Shown here: positions 26,954-35,468 of the stretch, one piece after another
Layout: every line of letters starts with the position of its first letter
Numbering within the stretch: the stretch's first letter is position 1
From: Arcobacteraceae bacterium
Lineage (GTDB): Bacteria > Campylobacterota > Campylobacteria > Campylobacterales > Arcobacteraceae
NCBI GenBank assembly: GCA_028687375.1
Contig: JAQUAG010000016.1
Span: 1 to 50,130 of the forward strand
DNA: 50,130 nucleotides
Direction of reading: 5' to 3'
Position numbers and translations under genes: made by a program
The notes under the pieces: generated by a model
What the model saw: the letters and a program-made list of their open reading frames with translations, nothing else
Databases searched by the model: none
Told to the model about the DNA's origin: nothing

Positions 26954-28795
26954 CTAACAAAAAAGATTTATATGAAACACTGCCCCTTGATATTCTTTGC
27001 TATCATACATAAATGTTGAATTTGAAACTTTTATCTCTCCTCTATGCATTTGTGTAATTATCTTATGTGCCATAGAAAGTCCAAGTCCAGTACCAACACT
27101 TTGATGTTTAGTAGTGAAATATGGCTCGAAAATTCTCTCTACTACAGATGGTTTAATTCCACCTCCATTGTCTTTGATGATAATTTCACAGTGATGATTT
27201 ATAGTTTTTGCTTCTATAAAAATATATTTATCCTCTAAATCTTTATTTTCCATTAATGCATCTTTTGCATTATTTATAATATTAATAAAAGCTTGCATTA
27301 ATTCATTTTCATAACCTTTGATTGTGATATCACAATCAATATGGGAGACAACTTTAATAAAATGATTTTCTAAACTAGAATGCATAATAGAAAGTGTTTT
27401 CTCAAACAACTGTGTTGCTGTAAAGATCTCTTCTATTTGATTTCCTTTGATAAAATTTCTAAAATCTTCTATTGTTTTTGAAAGATAATTTGTTTGTTTA
27501 ACTATATTTTCCATATTAGGAATAATCTCTTCCTCTTTCAAATTGCCAAATTCTTTTTTAAAAGAGATTCCACTTGCTATTGTACTAATAACACTTAAAG
27601 GTTGTCTCCATTGATGAGCAATGTTTCCTATCATCTCCCCCATTGAAGCTAGTTTTGATTGGGATTCTAAAAGTTTATTTGCAGTGATATTTTTGGCAGA
27701 TATAAGAACTCTTTGTCTATCTGGTAGTAAAGATAAACTCATATTAATTGTGATAACTTTACCATGATTCACTAAACAAGATTTTTCAAAGTTTTCGACA
27801 TATCCATTTCTAATAGCAATATCCAAAGCTTTTTTTGTTCTATCTCTATCTTCTGTAACAGTAATCTCTATACAAGATTTTCCAAGCAACTCTTCCCTTC
27901 TAAATCCTGTCATCTCCAAATAGGCATTATTAAAATCCAAAAATCTTGATTCCAAATCAAAAATAGCAATACCATCTTTTGATTTTTTAAAAATAGTCTC
28001 AAACTCCTCTTTTTGTTCCTCAATTAACAAACTTTGCTTGGCTTGCTCCGTAATATCAAGCCCTATAAGGAGAAGATAATCTATTGTGCCATCCTCTTTT
28101 TTTACTAAAGTATTTGACCATTCAAATATTTTTTTAACTCCTTTTTTTGATACCAAACTATTTTGAAAACTTTTTGTTAAAATATTTTGGTCGATATCTT
28201 CACTAAACCAAAGAGCAGTATCTTGATTTTCAATTGGTAAAAATTTTTTCCAGAAATATGGTTCACTTGCTATTTCACTTTGCGAATATTCTACAAAGTC
28301 TTCACCATATTTATTTATTTTTGTCATCACACCATCTTTATTGATAACAGCTATAATTGAATTTGCATTATCTATAATAGTTGAAATAAAGTTTTTTTCT
28401 TTTTTTAGATTTTTTTCAAAAATATATGAATTGATATGATTTCTAACACGAACAACAAGTTCTTTTTGATTAAAAGGTTTTATAATATAATCTTTCGCAC
28501 CATAGTCAAATCCTTTGATTAAACTTTCAGTATCGTTGTCAGCAGTTAGAAAAATAATTGGTATATTTTGTGTTTTAGGATTTGCTTGTAGTTGTTTTGC
28601 TACCTCATAACCATCCATTAAAGGCATATGAATATCCAGTAAAATAAGGTCAAAATCAAATTTACTGATTATCTTTAAAGCATCTTCTCCACTTGTGGAA
28701 ACTTTTATCTGGTAGTCGTGCTTTAAAGTTTGTGCTATAAAGTCAATATTTAATGTTTCATCATCGACAATAAGTATATTGGGTGTTATATTCAT
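26954..28795 (-). CDS. Receiver-PAS-PAS-histidine kinase
   Basis: A 613-residue cytosolic kinase that begins with a receiver domain. The receiver (about 5-120) has the acidic pair Asp11-Asp12, phospho-acceptor Asp54 (LLDIHMP) and Lys106 (IIKP). PAS domains lie at about 135-250 and 265-372. The HisKA domain has GEMIGNIAHQWRQP with His394, and the HATPase (about 490-612) has IINNAKDAL, DNGGGI, FEPYFTTKH and GTGLGL. Its ATG overlaps the stop of the large hybrid kinase (ATGA), and its PAS-PAS block is closely related to one in that kinase. It can receive phosphate through Asp54, so it probably acts after the hybrid kinase. Its own target is not adjacent. Confidence 0.92.
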   Translation of the reverse strand: MNITPNILIVDDETLNIDFIAQTLKHDYQIKVSTSGEDALKIISKFDFDLILLDIHMPLMDGYEVAKQLQANPKTQNIPIIFLTADNDTESLIKGFDYGAKDYIIKPFNQKELVVRVRNHINSYIFEKNLKKEKNFISTIIDNANSIIAVINKDGVMTKINKYGEDFVEYSQSEIASEPYFWKKFLPIENQDTALWFSEDIDQNILTKSFQNSLVSKKGVKKIFEWSNTLVKKEDGTIDYLLLIGLDITEQAKQSLLIEEQKEEFETIFKKSKDGIAIFDLESRFLDFNNAYLEMTGFRREELLGKSCIEITVTEDRDRTKKALDIAIRNGYVENFEKSCLVNHGKVITINMSLSLLPDRQRVLISAKNITANKLLESQSKLASMGEMIGNIAHQWRQPLSVISTIASGISFKKEFGNLKEEEIIPNMENIVKQTNYLSKTIEDFRNFIKGNQIEEIFTATQLFEKTLSIMHSSLENHFIKVVSHIDCDITIKGYENELMQAFINIINNAKDALMENKDLEDKYIFIEAKTINHHCEIIIKDNGGGIKPSVVERIFEPYFTTKHQSVGTGLGLSMAHKIITQMHRGEIKVSNSTFMYDSKEYQGAVFHINLFC

Positions 28796-31700
28796 TCCTC
28801 TTCTTTTCCTCTATGTAAAAGTGTATTTAATAGTTGTTTTAATTTTTCTCTCTTAAGTGTACTAAACGAATCTTTGAGTAAATCTATAGTTTCATCTTTT
28901 ATACCATTTGTTCTTAAAGTATCTAAAAATAATTCAATTTCCCCTTGAGCAATATAATTGTATTCCTCAACATCTAGAATAACCTTCTGTATCATATTAT
29001 CTAATTGCGATGACGAAATGGGTTCCATAGTTTGGTGTTCAACAAGTGGACTAATGATAGTTTCAATATCTCTACAAACTTTTTCTAGTTCTCTCTTTAA
29101 TTGTTCTACATCATTATGGGTAAAGTCTCTAGCGTTTATTTTATTTGCTAAAATATATACTTTTTTGATACGAAGATTACCACTAACACCTTTAAGTTTA
29201 TGGATATACTCTTTAAACTCAACACCATCGTAAGGGAGATTGAAAATACTCAAAGTATCTTGATATTTCTGATTAAATTTTTCATAAGTTGTATAAATTG
29301 TTTGAACATCAGTTTGCAAGTCATTAAATAAACTTTCAATATCAATCCCTTCAATAACAACCAAATCATTATGAAACTTTGTAACTTCTTGTATATCTTC
29401 CGTCTCAAAATACTTAGAAACAATTAAATTAAGCTCTATTTTATCAATAGGTTTTGAAATATGATCATTCATCCCAGCTTCAAGAGTAAGTTCTTTATCC
29501 CTTTGCATAACAGCTGCACTAAGTGCAACAATAGGAATAGATTGATTTAATTTTCTGATTTCTTTACTTGCTTCAAATCCATCCATTACAGGCATTTGTA
29601 AATCCATAAAAATAATATCAAATAGTTGTTGATTAAATTTCTCAATCGCATCTTCTCCATTACAAGCAATAGTAACTATAAACCCAATTTTTTCTAAAAT
29701 TTTTGTAGCTACAAGTTGATTTGTTTCATTATCTTCTACTAAAAGAGCATTTTTTATTCCTTTTAGCCTAAAATGATGTAGCTCTTTAGGTAAATTATTA
29801 TTAAAAATATCATGATGTAAATATTCATCAAAAATCACTTCATATAAAGATGATGGAGTATATGGTTTTTCAAGTACTTTGTGTAAATCTAAGTTATGTA
29901 TATATGCGTTTTCTAATAATTTTTCTTTAGCGTAAGCTGTAACCATAACAATATTTGGTATTTCGATATTTGCAACTTTCAGTTTTTTCAATAATTCAAG
30001 TCCATCAAGCTTAGGCATTTGCCAATCCAAAAGAACATAATCAAATTGTTCTTTTAATAATATTTCAAATGCTTCTTCTCCATCACACGCTACCTTATTT
30101 TGTATTTGCCAAGAGTTAAGAATTCGTGAAAGATAATCTCTTTCAAGTTCATTATCATCAACGATTAAAAATTGAGATTTCACAAATTTATCAAAATTTA
30201 ATTTTTCAGTTTCTACTCTTGTGATAAACCCTAAAGTTAAATTAAATGTAAAAGTAGTTCCAATACCTTCTTCACTTTCCATAGAGATATTTCCACCCAT
30301 AAGCTCAACAAGTTGTTTAGAAATCTTTAGTCCTAAACCAGTCCCTCCATATTTTCTAGTCGTTGAGTTATCTGCTTGTTCAAAAGATTGAAAAAGTTTC
30401 TTTTGATTTTCAGGGGAGATACCTATGCCACTATCTTCAATGATAAATTGTAATTGAACTTTATTTGTATCTCTTGTAAGTAAATTAACTTTGATATTGA
30501 TATATCCTTTGTCTGTAAATTTTACAGCATTTCCTACAAGATTATTCAATATTTGAGCCAATCTTAATGCATCACCAATAAGCATATTTGGAATTGTATG
30601 ATCAATTAAAAATAAAAGTTCAATACTTTTTTCATAAGTTTGATATCCAAAAAGGTCAGCAATATTTCTCATCAAAGAGTTAATATTAAATTCATTATTT
30701 ACAATATCAAGTTTACCAGCTTCTATTTTGCTATAGTCTAAAATGTCATTGATGATATTTAAAAGTGCTTTTGAAGATTTTTTTGATACTTCTAAATAGT
30801 CTCTTTGAACAATATTTAAATTTGTCTCCAAAACTAATTCTGTAAGACCTATGATACCATTAAGTGGTGTTCGTATCTCATGTGACATATTTGCTAAAAA
30901 TTCTGATTTTGCTTTATTAGCTTTTTCAGCACTCTCTTTTGCTTTGTTAAGTTCCTCTTTTTGTTTATGTTGTTTACTTACATCTTTTGTATTTATAAGT
31001 AATCTTTTTTTATCTGGCATAAGTGCAATTGCCATATTGACAATTATAGATTTACCATCTTTTACTATACATGTTTTTTCATAGTTTCGTACAAAACCAT
31101 CCTGCATAACTTTTTGGATAATCTCTTTTGAACGAGGGATATCCTCTTTACTACTTAATGTTATACATGAAGTTTGTAAAAGTTCTTCCCTTGTAAAGCC
31201 TGTCATTTGCAAATATTCTTTATTGAAATCTAAAAATTTTGAATTTAAATCCAATATAGCAATACCATCTTTTGAACTATTAAAGATAGTTTCAAATTCA
31301 TCTTTTTTTTGTTGAATAAGTAGATCTTTTTTCACTTGTTCTGTAATATCAAGTCCTATTGCAACTAAATAATCCATCGTTCCGTTACTATTTTGAACAA
31401 GAGTATTTGACCACTCAAAAAATTTCTCTTCCCCAGATTTTGAAATCCAACCATTTCTAAAACTTTTTGTTAAAATTCCTTTATTTGCATTTTCAATAAT
31501 ATCTACAACTTTATCTTGCATTTCTAGGGGTAAGAATCGTTTCCAAAAATATGGTTCACTCCTTATCTCATCTTGAGAATATTGGGTAAACTCTTCACCA
31601 TATTTATTTATTTTTGTCATAACACCACTGTTATCAATGACTGCAATAATAGAATTTGCATTATCTACAATGGTTGAGATAAAATGTTTTTCTTTTCTAA

Positions 31701-33075
31701 GTTCCTCTTCCATAATTTTTTGAGGAGTAATATCAACAACAACTCCTAATGATTCACCAGTTTCATTAAGTGCTGTCATACTAGCTAGAAGAGTTATATG
31801 TGTACCATCTTTTTTGATTGCAGTTACTTCTCTTGTAAAGGTTCCTTTTGTTTGTAAAGCGACATATCCATCTTTTTCATAAGCAAAATATTCTTCTTCA
31901 AAAGCATACATTATTTTTGAAAGTTTTCCTTGCAATTCCCCTTTTTCATAACCCAACATAGTTTCAAAAACTTCATTTGTCCATAAAAAATGTCTATCTT
32001 TAAGATGGACGAATCCTGTGGTTTCTATTTTTAGAAGTGCTTCTTGTTGGTTTATTAGTACATTTAACTCTTTCTCTTTCTCTTTTTGTTCTGTGATATC
32101 CAATATCACTCCAATAATACCGTTTATCTTACCATTTGCATCGACTATTGAAGCTTTATTAAATATTACATTATGAATATTTCCGTAAGTATCTTGTACA
32201 ATAGATTCATAAACTTGTACAGAATTTTTTTCAAATAACTCTGTATCTTTAGCATAATAAATTTTTGCAAGTTCTGGTGGATTGATATCAAATACACTTT
32301 TCCCTAAAAGTTCCTCTCTTGTTTTCCCTATAAAATTTTCGTAAGCATGATTAAATCCAATATATTTACCATCAATACCTTTATAAAAAACAGGTGATGG
32401 AATAATATGGAGAAGGTGTTCAAAAAATTCTTTTTGTTCGATAATAGGGGCACTTATCTTCTTTGAAAGAAATTTAACAGCAAAGTAGGCAATTAAAGCT
32501 AAAATCGTTGTAAGAATAGTTAGCGTTATAAAAGCATTAAAGATTAATTGATTCAAACTCTCTTCAGATAAAAAAACTCTACTAACACCACTAATTTTAT
32601 TTTCATATCCAGTTTTGTAAGGTATGTCAATTTCAAGTAAATCTATTGGTTTTTTGTCTCTTATTAAAGTAATACTTCTAATTATATATTTATCTGTTTG
32701 CATCACTTTTTTTGCTTCTTCAAATAATTTATCATTGAGTATTTGACCAGCATAACTAGGGGAACTATGTGCTATTATCAGTCCACTTTCATCTTGGATG
32801 ATAATACTATCTATATTTTGGTTTTGCTTTTGTAAATCTTGAACCAACAATCTTGCTTGATATTTTCCTGAAAAACTTACTCTATTAATAGAATTCCCTA
32901 CACTATTTGCAATGATAGAGCCCAATCTATCTTGCTCTTTTTGAATAATAAAATTAAAATAGAATAATGTCGTTAAAAAAATAGTAACAAGCAAAGCAAA
33001 TATTAAAAATCCAAAATAAACAAATAACTTTTTATCTATACGAGATAGATCTCTTTCCTTCTCTTGAATAAGCAC
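28792..33075 (-). CDS. Giant hybrid histidine kinase: sensor, 4 PAS, HisKA, HATPase, 2 receivers, HPt
   Basis: A 1427-residue membrane phosphorelay protein. TM helices at about 18-44 and 181-203 flank a periplasmic domain. Four PAS domains follow (about 215-330, 340-452, 464-580 and 590-699). HisKA carries FLANMSHEIRTPLNG with His732. HATPase has NLVGNAVKFT, DSGIGI and GTGLGL. Receiver 1 has Asp1017 (LLDWQMP), receiver 2 has Asp1158 (FMDLQMP), and an HPt-like domain has His1292 (HKLKGVSGN). All phosphorelay residues are present. The gene lies three bases after a periplasmic binding protein gene, a TorT/TorS- or LuxP/LuxQ-like arrangement, so that protein is its probable ligand detector. Its stop overlaps the start of the receiver kinase by four bases. 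Confidence 0.93.
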   Translation of the reverse strand: MLIQEKERDLSRIDKKLFVYFGFLIFALLVTIFLTTLFYFNFIIQKEQDRLGSIIANSVGNSINRVSFSGKYQARLLVQDLQKQNQNIDSIIIQDESGLIIAHSSPSYAGQILNDKLFEEAKKVMQTDKYIIRSITLIRDKKPIDLLEIDIPYKTGYENKISGVSRVFLSEESLNQLIFNAFITLTILTTILALIAYFAVKFLSKKISAPIIEQKEFFEHLLHIIPSPVFYKGIDGKYIGFNHAYENFIGKTREELLGKSVFDINPPELAKIYYAKDTELFEKNSVQVYESIVQDTYGNIHNVIFNKASIVDANGKINGIIGVILDITEQKEKEKELNVLINQQEALLKIETTGFVHLKDRHFLWTNEVFETMLGYEKGELQGKLSKIMYAFEEEYFAYEKDGYVALQTKGTFTREVTAIKKDGTHITLLASMTALNETGESLGVVVDITPQKIMEEELRKEKHFISTIVDNANSIIAVIDNSGVMTKINKYGEEFTQYSQDEIRSEPYFWKRFLPLEMQDKVVDIIENANKGILTKSFRNGWISKSGEEKFFEWSNTLVQNSNGTMDYLVAIGLDITEQVKKDLLIQQKKDEFETIFNSSKDGIAILDLNSKFLDFNKEYLQMTGFTREELLQTSCITLSSKEDIPRSKEIIQKVMQDGFVRNYEKTCIVKDGKSIIVNMAIALMPDKKRLLINTKDVSKQHKQKEELNKAKESAEKANKAKSEFLANMSHEIRTPLNGIIGLTELVLETNLNIVQRDYLEVSKKSSKALLNIINDILDYSKIEAGKLDIVNNEFNINSLMRNIADLFGYQTYEKSIELLFLIDHTIPNMLIGDALRLAQILNNLVGNAVKFTDKGYINIKVNLLTRDTNKVQLQFIIEDSGIGISPENQKKLFQSFEQADNSTTRKYGGTGLGLKISKQLVELMGGNISMESEEGIGTTFTFNLTLGFITRVETEKLNFDKFVKSQFLIVDDNELERDYLSRILNSWQIQNKVACDGEEAFEILLKEQFDYVLLDWQMPKLDGLELLKKLKVANIEIPNIVMVTAYAKEKLLENAYIHNLDLHKVLEKPYTPSSLYEVIFDEYLHHDIFNNNLPKELHHFRLKGIKNALLVEDNETNQLVATKILEKIGFIVTIACNGEDAIEKFNQQLFDIIFMDLQMPVMDGFEASKEIRKLNQSIPIVALSAAVMQRDKELTLEAGMNDHISKPIDKIELNLIVSKYFETEDIQEVTKFHNDLVVIEGIDIESLFNDLQTDVQTIYTTYEKFNQKYQDTLSIFNLPYDGVEFKEYIHKLKGVSGNLRIKKVYILANKINARDFTHNDVEQLKRELEKVCRDIETIISPLVEHQTMEPISSSQLDNMIQKVILDVEEYNYIAQGEIELFLDTLRTNGIKDETIDLLKDSFSTLKREKLKQLLNTLLHRGKEEE

Positions 33076-33078
33076 TAT

Positions 33079-34107
33079 TTATTTTCCTTTAAGCGTATTG
33101 TCCCAAATAGGTGTTTGGCTATACCATGGCTTTTTAAATTTTTGTGGTATTGGACCTAACCATCCTGGATATAATTTTTGTGTCTCTTTTGTGATTGGAA
33201 ATACAGGAACTAAAATAATTTTTTTTATTTTTTTCCCAAGTAGCTTTTCATAAGCAGTTTGTAAAGCAACAGATCCTATTGGACCACAAAATTGAGCTGA
33301 ATCAATTTTTATTAGTTTATTTTCTTGCAATAATTTTACAGATTTTGGATCACCATCTACTGTTGCAACTGCAATATCCAACCTATTTTCATTTAGAAAT
33401 TCATTTACAACAGAAAGACATCCTCCATCATTTATACAAAAAGTTAAATCCAAAGAACCTTTTTTTGGAAAATCTTTTAAAATAGCCAATCCAACCTCTT
33501 TCCCTTTTTTTGGTTCAACAGCTTCATATCTTTTAACTATTTTATACTTTATTTTATACTTTTCTAATGCATCTATAAAACCATCAACTCTATCTATTGT
33601 AGATGATACATAAGGATATTCTACAAGTGCAATTGAAAGTTGTTTTTTACCTTTAAAAAGATGAGCTACATATTCACCATTTAAAAAACCAGCTTGATAA
33701 TTATCACTTGTAACAAATGACTCTAAAATTCCCTGACTAATATATTGATCATAAGCAATTACAGGAATATGTGCTTTATTCGCTTCTTTTAAAGCAGGTA
33801 TAAGAACAGCATTATCTGTAGGTTGAACAACTATAGCATCTACTTTTTTCGCGATTGCATCTCTGAATTGTTTTAGTTGATTTTCCATTCCAGCTTCACC
33901 ATCACCTGCAACATATTCAATTAAAGTGATTGTTTTTTTATTAGTTTGTTTTGCTTTCTTGTTAATAACTTCAACTTGAGCTTCTACCCCCTTTTTCATA
34001 GCGACTTGACCTTCTATATTCATAGACCAATAGAGTGCAGCAATTTTAAAATCACTAGAAGCAAATAGATTTATTCCTAAAGTAATTAGAATAAGTATTT
34101 TAATCAT
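33079..34107 (-). CDS. Periplasmic sugar-binding-type protein, likely sensor partner
   Basis: A 342-residue exported protein with a signal peptide of about 16 residues and no lipobox. The fold is type I periplasmic binding (Peripla_BP_4, ribose-binding/TorT/LuxP group): ALYWSMNIEGQVAMKKGVEAQ at the first strand-helix, DAIVVQPTDNAVLIPALKEA, HIPVIAYDQYI, and the TVDGDP segment. No ABC permease or ATPase is nearby; a hybrid kinase follows after three bases. It is therefore more likely a ligand-loaded regulator of that kinase than a transport protein. The ligand is unknown. AAGGA lies upstream of the ATG. Confidence 0.85.
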   Translation of the reverse strand: MIKILILITLGINLFASSDFKIAALYWSMNIEGQVAMKKGVEAQVEVINKKAKQTNKKTITLIEYVAGDGEAGMENQLKQFRDAIAKKVDAIVVQPTDNAVLIPALKEANKAHIPVIAYDQYISQGILESFVTSDNYQAGFLNGEYVAHLFKGKKQLSIALVEYPYVSSTIDRVDGFIDALEKYKIKYKIVKRYEAVEPKKGKEVGLAILKDFPKKGSLDLTFCINDGGCLSVVNEFLNENRLDIAVATVDGDPKSVKLLQENKLIKIDSAQFCGPIGSVALQTAYEKLLGKKIKKIILVPVFPITKETQKLYPGWLGPIPQKFKKPWYSQTPIWDNTLKGK

Positions 34108-34136
34108 GTTTATTTTATCCTTTATATAATTTGATT

Positions 34137-34159
34137 ATTATAATTAAGTTTAGCTTAAT
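34137..34159 (-). promoter_or_regulatory. Candidate promoter with inverted repeat ahead of the binding-protein gene
   Basis: TATAAT on the - strand (34142-34137) lies 30 bases before the ATG at 34107. Directly upstream, ATTAAG (34143-34148) and CTTAAT (34154-34159) form 6-bp arms around five bases. The position between -10 and -35 would suit a regulator, but the sequence is so AT-rich that chance cannot be excluded. Confidence 0.35.
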
Positions 34160-34243
34160 AATAACTTATTTTAAAAAGTATTTAAAAAATAAAATAAACT
34201 TATTCCAAAGATACAAGAAATGAACTTAAGAAGCTACTTCAAA

Positions 34244-34897
34244 TCAATATATTTGACCAAAAGAGCCAACTATTTTTCCTATAATTTTTATCTCATTTTT
34301 ATCTACAATTTGTATTGGATATTCTTTATTATCTGAAATAACATCAAGCTTTCCATCTATCCTTTTTTGAATTCTTTTTACAAAAAGTCCATTTTGATTT
34401 GAAAAAGCATAGATTCCATCACGACTTGGATCCGCTTTTGTTGTATCCAAGAAGATAACATTTCCACTATTTAAAGTGGGTTCCATACTATCACCTGTTA
34501 CTTTTATCGCTTCAATATTTTCTATATTTCCTTCACCACCTAACATTTGTGTAAAATAAGCAGGAATTTCAAGTTTTTCATATTCATCATCATTGTGTTC
34601 ACCACCACCACCAGCACTTAATCTCAAAGTTGGAAAATATTTCACCCAATATTTATCTGTACTATCTACTAAACTACTTGGATCTTGCCCATAAAAAAGC
34701 CAATTTATAGAGATTTTTTTAATTGCACAAAAATCAAGAATATTTTGATAAGGTATTTTATTTCTTGTTTTCATAGTTGCGAAATTTGCTTGACTAATCT
34801 CTAATTCATTTGCTATATCTTTATCATATATTTTTTTATTTTGCTCTTCAGAGAGAACTGTTTTTAATTTTTCAATCACTTTTAATATATCAACCAT
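34244..34897 (-). CDS. S24-peptidase repressor (LexA/CI-like)
   Basis: A 217-residue transcriptional regulator. The N-terminus (about 5-70) has a helix-turn-helix (YDKDIANELEISQANFATMK). The C-terminal S24 domain carries catalytic Ser137 (TGDSMEPTL) and Lys174 (LFVKRIQ). An Ala95-Gly96 pair in LSAGGGGE may be the self-cleavage site. Such proteins normally repress until cleaved after DNA damage or other stress. No phage genes are present, so it is either a remnant or a host-adopted regulator. AAAGGA lies seven bases before the ATG. Confidence 0.88.
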   Translation of the reverse strand: MVDILKVIEKLKTVLSEEQNKKIYDKDIANELEISQANFATMKTRNKIPYQNILDFCAIKKISINWLFYGQDPSSLVDSTDKYWVKYFPTLRLSAGGGGEHNDDEYEKLEIPAYFTQMLGGEGNIENIEAIKVTGDSMEPTLNSGNVIFLDTTKADPSRDGIYAFSNQNGLFVKRIQKRIDGKLDVISDNKEYPIQIVDKNEIKIIGKIVGSFGQIY

Positions 34898-34926
34898 ATA
34901 AATTCCTTTAAAATCAATTTTGAAGA

Positions 34927-34932
34927 ATCATA
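34927..34932 (-). promoter_or_regulatory. Candidate -10 box of the S24 repressor gene
   Basis: TATGAT on the - strand, 30 bases before the ATG at 34897, with TTTG just upstream. A TTGACA farther upstream (34948-34943) is only 11 bases away, too close to pair with it normally. Confidence 0.35.
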
Positions 34933-35019
34933 TCACAAAAGTATGTCAATTTGCAATATTATTTTTATTAAATGTCATTTTATGTAATAATTCAAGAAAA
35001 AATTACAAGGATAGATACA

Positions 35020-35115
35020 ATGATAACAATAATACAAAACTTCAATCACAAAATAGACACTTGGTCTTATAAAATAGATATATATCTTTATAAAATAGCC
35101 GACACAATTTTGTAG
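35020..35115 (+). CDS. Possible 31-residue peptide with 7-residue repeats
   Basis: A short frame divergent from the S24 repressor, with AAGG nine bases before the ATG. The product (MITIIQNFNHKIDTWSYKID..., ending IADTIL) contains three copies of a seven-residue unit beginning (H/Y)KI. At DNA level the unit is (C/T)A(C/T)AAAATAG repeated exactly every 21 bases, at 35050, 35071 and 35092. The periodicity fits either a coding heptad or regulator sites two helical turns apart. The frame occupies the middle of a 322-base interval (34898-35219) in which no larger gene is visible. Coding status is uncertain. Confidence 0.3.
   Translation: MITIIQNFNHKIDTWSYKIDIYLYKIADTIL
35047..35100. repeat. Three 21-bp-spaced AAAATAG repeats
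   Basis: AAAATAG occurs at 35050-35056, 35071-35077 and 35092-35098, each preceded by (C/T)A(C/T). The last two copies share a longer core, CTT(A/T)TATAAAATAG-like with small changes. Spacing is exactly 21 bases. They lie between the divergent S24 repressor and oadG. Confidence 0.6.
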
Positions 35116-35126
35116 CACAAATGTAA

Positions 35127-35132
35127 TATAAT
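35127..35132 (+). promoter_or_regulatory. Candidate -10 box of the oad operon
   Basis: TATAAT on the + strand, 88 bases before the oadG ATG. Other AT-rich candidates (TATAAA near 35153) are closer, so the choice is weak. Confidence 0.25.
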
Positions 35133-35219
35133 TATTACTAAAGCAATATTTATATAAAATTCGGGAAAATATAGATTCACAATAGAGTGAAAGTTTATAT
35201 AAAAAACAGGAGGTTATGT

Positions 35220-35459
35220 ATGGGTGAAGTCAATCAGCTTGCTGAAGCTGTTAAGTTTATGTTTATAGGGATGGGGGTTGTTTTTCTTTTTTTGATAGTG
35301 ATGATATATGCACTCAAACTACAAGCTTTTTTAATCTCTAAATTTATAAAAGAGGAAGAGAAAAAAGTTCCAACAAATGAGTGGAAGCCTGTAACTACAG
35401 ACGATAAACAAATCACTGCTGCAATAACCGCTGCAATAATACATCACAATAAAGGGTAA
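35220..35459 (+). CDS. oadG: Oxaloacetate decarboxylase gamma subunit
   Basis: A 79-residue single-pass membrane protein that links the biotin-carrying alpha subunit to the Na+-pumping beta subunit. The start at 35220 follows AGGAGG; a GTG at 35187 in frame lies upstream of this site and is rejected. One helix spans about 11-33 (MFIGMGVVFLFLIVMIYAL), then a charged linker and an Ala-rich end with a His pair (IIHHNKG). Family assignment rests on size, topology and position just before oadA. Confidence 0.85.
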   Translation: MGEVNQLAEAVKFMFIGMGVVFLFLIVMIYALKLQAFLISKFIKEEEKKVPTNEWKPVTTDDKQITAAITAAIIHHNKG

Positions 35460-35468
35460 TTAAAGATT

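Noticed and set aside
28958-29233. 91-codon + strand frame inside the giant hybrid kinase gene
   Set aside because: Ser/Thr-rich product typical of the reverse of an AT-rich coding strand; the - strand gene is continuous and domain-rich here.
34244-34897. Prophage or genomic island around the S24 repressor
   Set aside because: No integrase, structural phage genes, attachment repeats or change in base composition are seen nearby.
35047-35100. CRISPR array
   Set aside because: Three 7- to 10-base repeats at 21-base spacing are far too short, and no cas genes are present.
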